Source: Scytonematopsis contorta HA4267-MV1 | GTDB lineage: Bacteria > Cyanobacteriota > Cyanobacteriia > Cyanobacteriales > Nostocaceae | Assembly: GCA_019359035.1 (NCBI GenBank) | Contig: JAHHIC010000034.1 | Span: 1-64,000 of the forward strand | Direction of reading: 5' to 3' | Length of the DNA: 64,000 nucleotides | In this document: in pieces, positions 62,132-64,000 of the stretch | Numbering within the stretch: the first letter of the stretch is position 1 | Layout of the letters: each line of letters opens with the position of its first letter | Notes under the pieces: model-generated | Databases searched by the model: none | Told to the model about the DNA's origin: nothing | The model's input: the letters and a program-made list of their open reading frames with translations, nothing else | Translations under genes and position numbers: made by a program

Positions 62132-63949
62132 ATGGCACTTATAGTTCAAAAATATGGTGGTAGTTCCGTAGGTACAGTAGAGCGTATTCAAGCTGTAGCC
62201 GAACGGGTGTTAAAAACACAATTAGCGGGAAATTCCGTGGTAGTGGTGGTTTCAGCAATGGGTAAAACCACCGACGGACTAGTAAAACTGGCTCAAGAAA
62301 TCTCTAAAAATCCCAGTCGTCGGGAAATGGATATGTTGCTGGCCACAGGTGAGCAAGTTTCCATTGCTGTAGTTAGTATGGCACTACAAGAATTGGGACA
62401 AGCAGCCATTTCTATGACAGGTGCTCAAGTAGGCATTGTCACTGAAGCTGAACATAGCCGCGCTCGTATTTTACACATTGAAACCGAACGTTTGCAACGA
62501 CATATAAATGAAGGTAAAGTAGTTGTAGTCGCAGGATTTCAAGGTGTCAGTAGCACCGAGGAACTAGAAATCACCACCTTAGGACGTGGTGGCTCAGACA
62601 CTTCTGCTGTGGCATTAGCAGCAGCATTAGGAGCTGATTTTTGTGAAATTTATACCGACGTACCAGGAATATTAACTACAGACCCACGGTTAGTTCCCCA
62701 AGCCCAACTGATGGACGAAATAAACTGCGACGAAATGCTAGAATTAGCTAGTCTGGGAGCAAAAGTACTACATCCCCGTGCAGTAGAAATTGCTAAAAAT
62801 TACGGGGTTCCTTTGGTGGTACGTTCGAGTTGGACAGATGCTCCTGGAACTTGGGTAACAACACCAAAACCCATCGGACGCGAGTTGATAAATTTAGAAC
62901 TTGCCCGTCCTGTAGAAGATGTAGAATTTGACACAGACCAAGCCAGGATAGCATTATTACGGGTGCCGGATAAACCAGGAGTTGCCGCAAGGTTGTTTGG
63001 TGAAATAGCTCGTCAAGAAGTAGACGTAGATTTAATTATTCAATCGATTCATGAAGGCAATAGTAATGACATAGCCTTCACAGTAATGACACCGATATTA
63101 AAAAAAGCCGAAGCCGTCGCAGCAGCTATTTCTCCTGCACTCAGAAGTCACCCCGGCAAATCAGAAGAAGCGGAGGTGTTAATAGAACAGAACATAGCTA
63201 AAGTCAGTATAGTTGGAGCGGGAATGATAGGTCGTCCCGGTGTTGCGGCTAAAATGTTTATTACCTTAGCAAACGCGGGTGTAAATATCCAAATGATATC
63301 CACCAGCGAGGTAAAAGTAAGCTGTGTCATCAATTCCATAGACTGTGACAAAGCGGTTAAAGCATTACGTATAGCCTTCGAGCTACCAACCTCCTCCACT
63401 TCTCCCCTCCCCCCCTCCTCCCCTCCTCCCCACTCCTCCCCATCCCCCGTCCGAGGTGTTGCTCTGGATATGAACCAAGCACGACTGGCAATTCGTCATG
63501 TACCAGACCGTCCGGGGATGGCTGCTAAATTGTTTGGGCTGTTAGCTGAATATAATGTAAGCGTGGATATGATTATTCAGTCGCAGCGCTGTCATGTAAT
63601 TAACGGTATACCCACACGAGATATTGCCTTTACTATCGCTCGTATGGATGCAGAATCTACACAATATATGCTACAAAAAGCTGCATCTGAATACGGTTGG
63701 GGTGAAGTTGTTCTTGACAGTGAAATTGCAAAAGTAAGTATTGTTGGTGCTGGGATGGTGGGACAACCTGGGGTAGCAGCAAAAATGTTTGAAGCTTTAG
63801 CCGAACACCAAATTAATATTCAAATGATTGCTACTTCGGAAATTAAAATCAGTTGCGTGGTTGAAAAAGACGCGGGTGTTAAAGCTTTGCAGGTGATTCA
63901 CGAAGCTTTTGAACTTGCGGGGGTTGATAGCAGTTACCCGAAATCCTAA
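62132..63949 (+). CDS. lysC: Aspartate kinase with tandem ACT domains
   Basis: 605 residues. The kinase domain (1-~245) has KYGGSSVG and [17 protein letters not shown]. The C-terminal half has four ACT domains in two pairs, typical of cyanobacterial aspartokinases, which respond to lysine and threonine. It catalyses the first step to lysine, threonine and methionine. Between the two pairs, at residues ~421-441, is a Ser/Pro-rich linker ([18 protein letters not shown]) coded by pyrimidine repeats (63390-63450). Linker length is variable in relatives, so activity is probably kept. Confidence 0.93.
   Translation: MALIVQKYGGSSVGTVERIQAVAERVLKTQLAGNSVVVVVSAMGKTTDGLVKLAQEISKNPSRREMDMLLATGEQVSIAVVSMALQELGQAAISMTGAQVGIVTEAEHSRARILHIETERLQRHINEGKVVVVAGFQGVSSTEELEITTLGRGGSDTSAVALAAALGADFCEIYTDVPGILTTDPRLVPQAQLMDEINCDEMLELASLGAKVLHPRAVEIAKNYGVPLVVRSSWTDAPGTWVTTPKPIGRELINLELARPVEDVEFDTDQARIALLRVPDKPGVAARLFGEIARQEVDVDLIIQSIHEGNSNDIAFTVMTPILKKAEAVAAAISPALRSHPGKSEEAEVLIEQNIAKVSIVGAGMIGRPGVAAKMFITLANAGVNIQMISTSEVKVSCVINSIDCDKAVKALRIAFELPTSSTSPLPPSSPPPHSSPSPVRGVALDMNQARLAIRHVPDRPGMAAKLFGLLAEYNVSVDMIIQSQRCHVINGIPTRDIAFTIARMDAESTQYMLQKAASEYGWGEVVLDSEIAKVSIVGAGMVGQPGVAAKMFEALAEHQINIQMIATSEIKISCVVEKDAGVKALQVIHEAFELAGVDSSYPKS
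63390..63450 (+). repeat. Pyrimidine-rich tandem repeats in the aspartate kinase linker
   Basis: Repeats of CTCCTCCCC and CCCTCCCC form a run without an interrupting purine block for much of their length, coding for an in-frame Ser/Pro linker. They are related to the GGGGART heptamers at 35737-35815 read on the other strand. Confidence 0.75.
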
Positions 63950-64000
63950 TTTTTCCTAGTATTTTGGGTCAGTTTCCTTCATTAAATCTTGTGTATGAGT

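Noticed and set aside
1-64000. tRNA, rRNA or CRISPR loci
   Set aside because: I scanned for tRNA-like arms, rRNA segments and short regular repeats with spacers and saw none; a dedicated search (tRNAscan, Infernal) could still find a divergent RNA.
1-64000. Prophage or integrative element
   Set aside because: No integrase, terminase, capsid or conjugation genes are present; the mobile DNA seen is limited to non-coding MITEs and repeats.

Overview
The window comes from a filamentous, heterocystous-type cyanobacterium (Nostocales-like). The gene families point there: a DUF3102 protein, a DUF3611 protein, Uma2 and DUF4058 families, a three-part Ser/Thr kinase-ATPase-histidine kinase, CTB-type bacteriocin precursors and NHLM export genes. 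So does the AT-rich DNA, full of short tandem heptamers, palindromes and miniature inverted-repeat elements (MITEs). I cannot name the genus from sequence alone.

Region by region. 1-2.0 kb: the tail of a von Willebrand D-like gene, a 113-bp MITE with a clean target-site duplication, and a DUF3102 gene. 3.0-14.6 kb: a plus-strand locus that looks like a ribosomally made, post-translationally modified peptide (RiPP) system. It holds a sigma-70 factor, a translationally coupled TPR protein, a 52-residue peptide, a 2OG-Fe(II) oxygenase, an FxsB-like radical SAM enzyme, a LodA-like quinoprotein amine oxidase with its LodB flavoprotein, a HExxH protein, a leaderless subtilase and two paralogous ~105-residue proteins. 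I do not recognise this combination as a described system. 14.7-37.8 kb, almost all on the minus strand: a dispersed NHLM-type export machine (two ABC transporters, one with a C39 peptidase, and an HlyD-like adaptor), a double cyclic-nucleotide-binding-like protein, four tandem 84-residue CTB precursors and a fifth divergent precursor. Between these lie unrelated genes: two duplicated Uma2 genes broken by the same amber codon, ung, a toxin-antitoxin-like pair, an SDR dehydrogenase, two LEA/YtxH-like proteins, DUF4058 and an aspartoacylase-family protein.

38-46.5 kb: a signalling block with a CxxCH DUF3365-HAMP membrane protein coupled to a ParA-like ATPase, a DUF3611 membrane protein and an 1821-residue kinase/ATPase/GAF/histidine kinase. 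46.7-55.6 kb: an HtrA-type protease, a protein of unknown function, an RNase D-like exonuclease, a HEAT-repeat protein, a small site-2 protease and a VWA protein. 56-62 kb: an MprF-like lipid aminoacylation module split into separate synthase and flippase genes, with three alpha/beta hydrolases between them. 62.1-63.9 kb: aspartate kinase.

How the parts may work together: the two peptide systems sit next to each other, and the plus-strand modification locus has no transporter of its own. The NHLM exporters could therefore serve the CTB peptides and possibly also the modified product (inference). Repeat elements have also shaped proteins here: parts of the sigma factor, the TPR protein, a C39 transporter linker, aspartate kinase and two hydrolase C-termini are encoded by repeat DNA.
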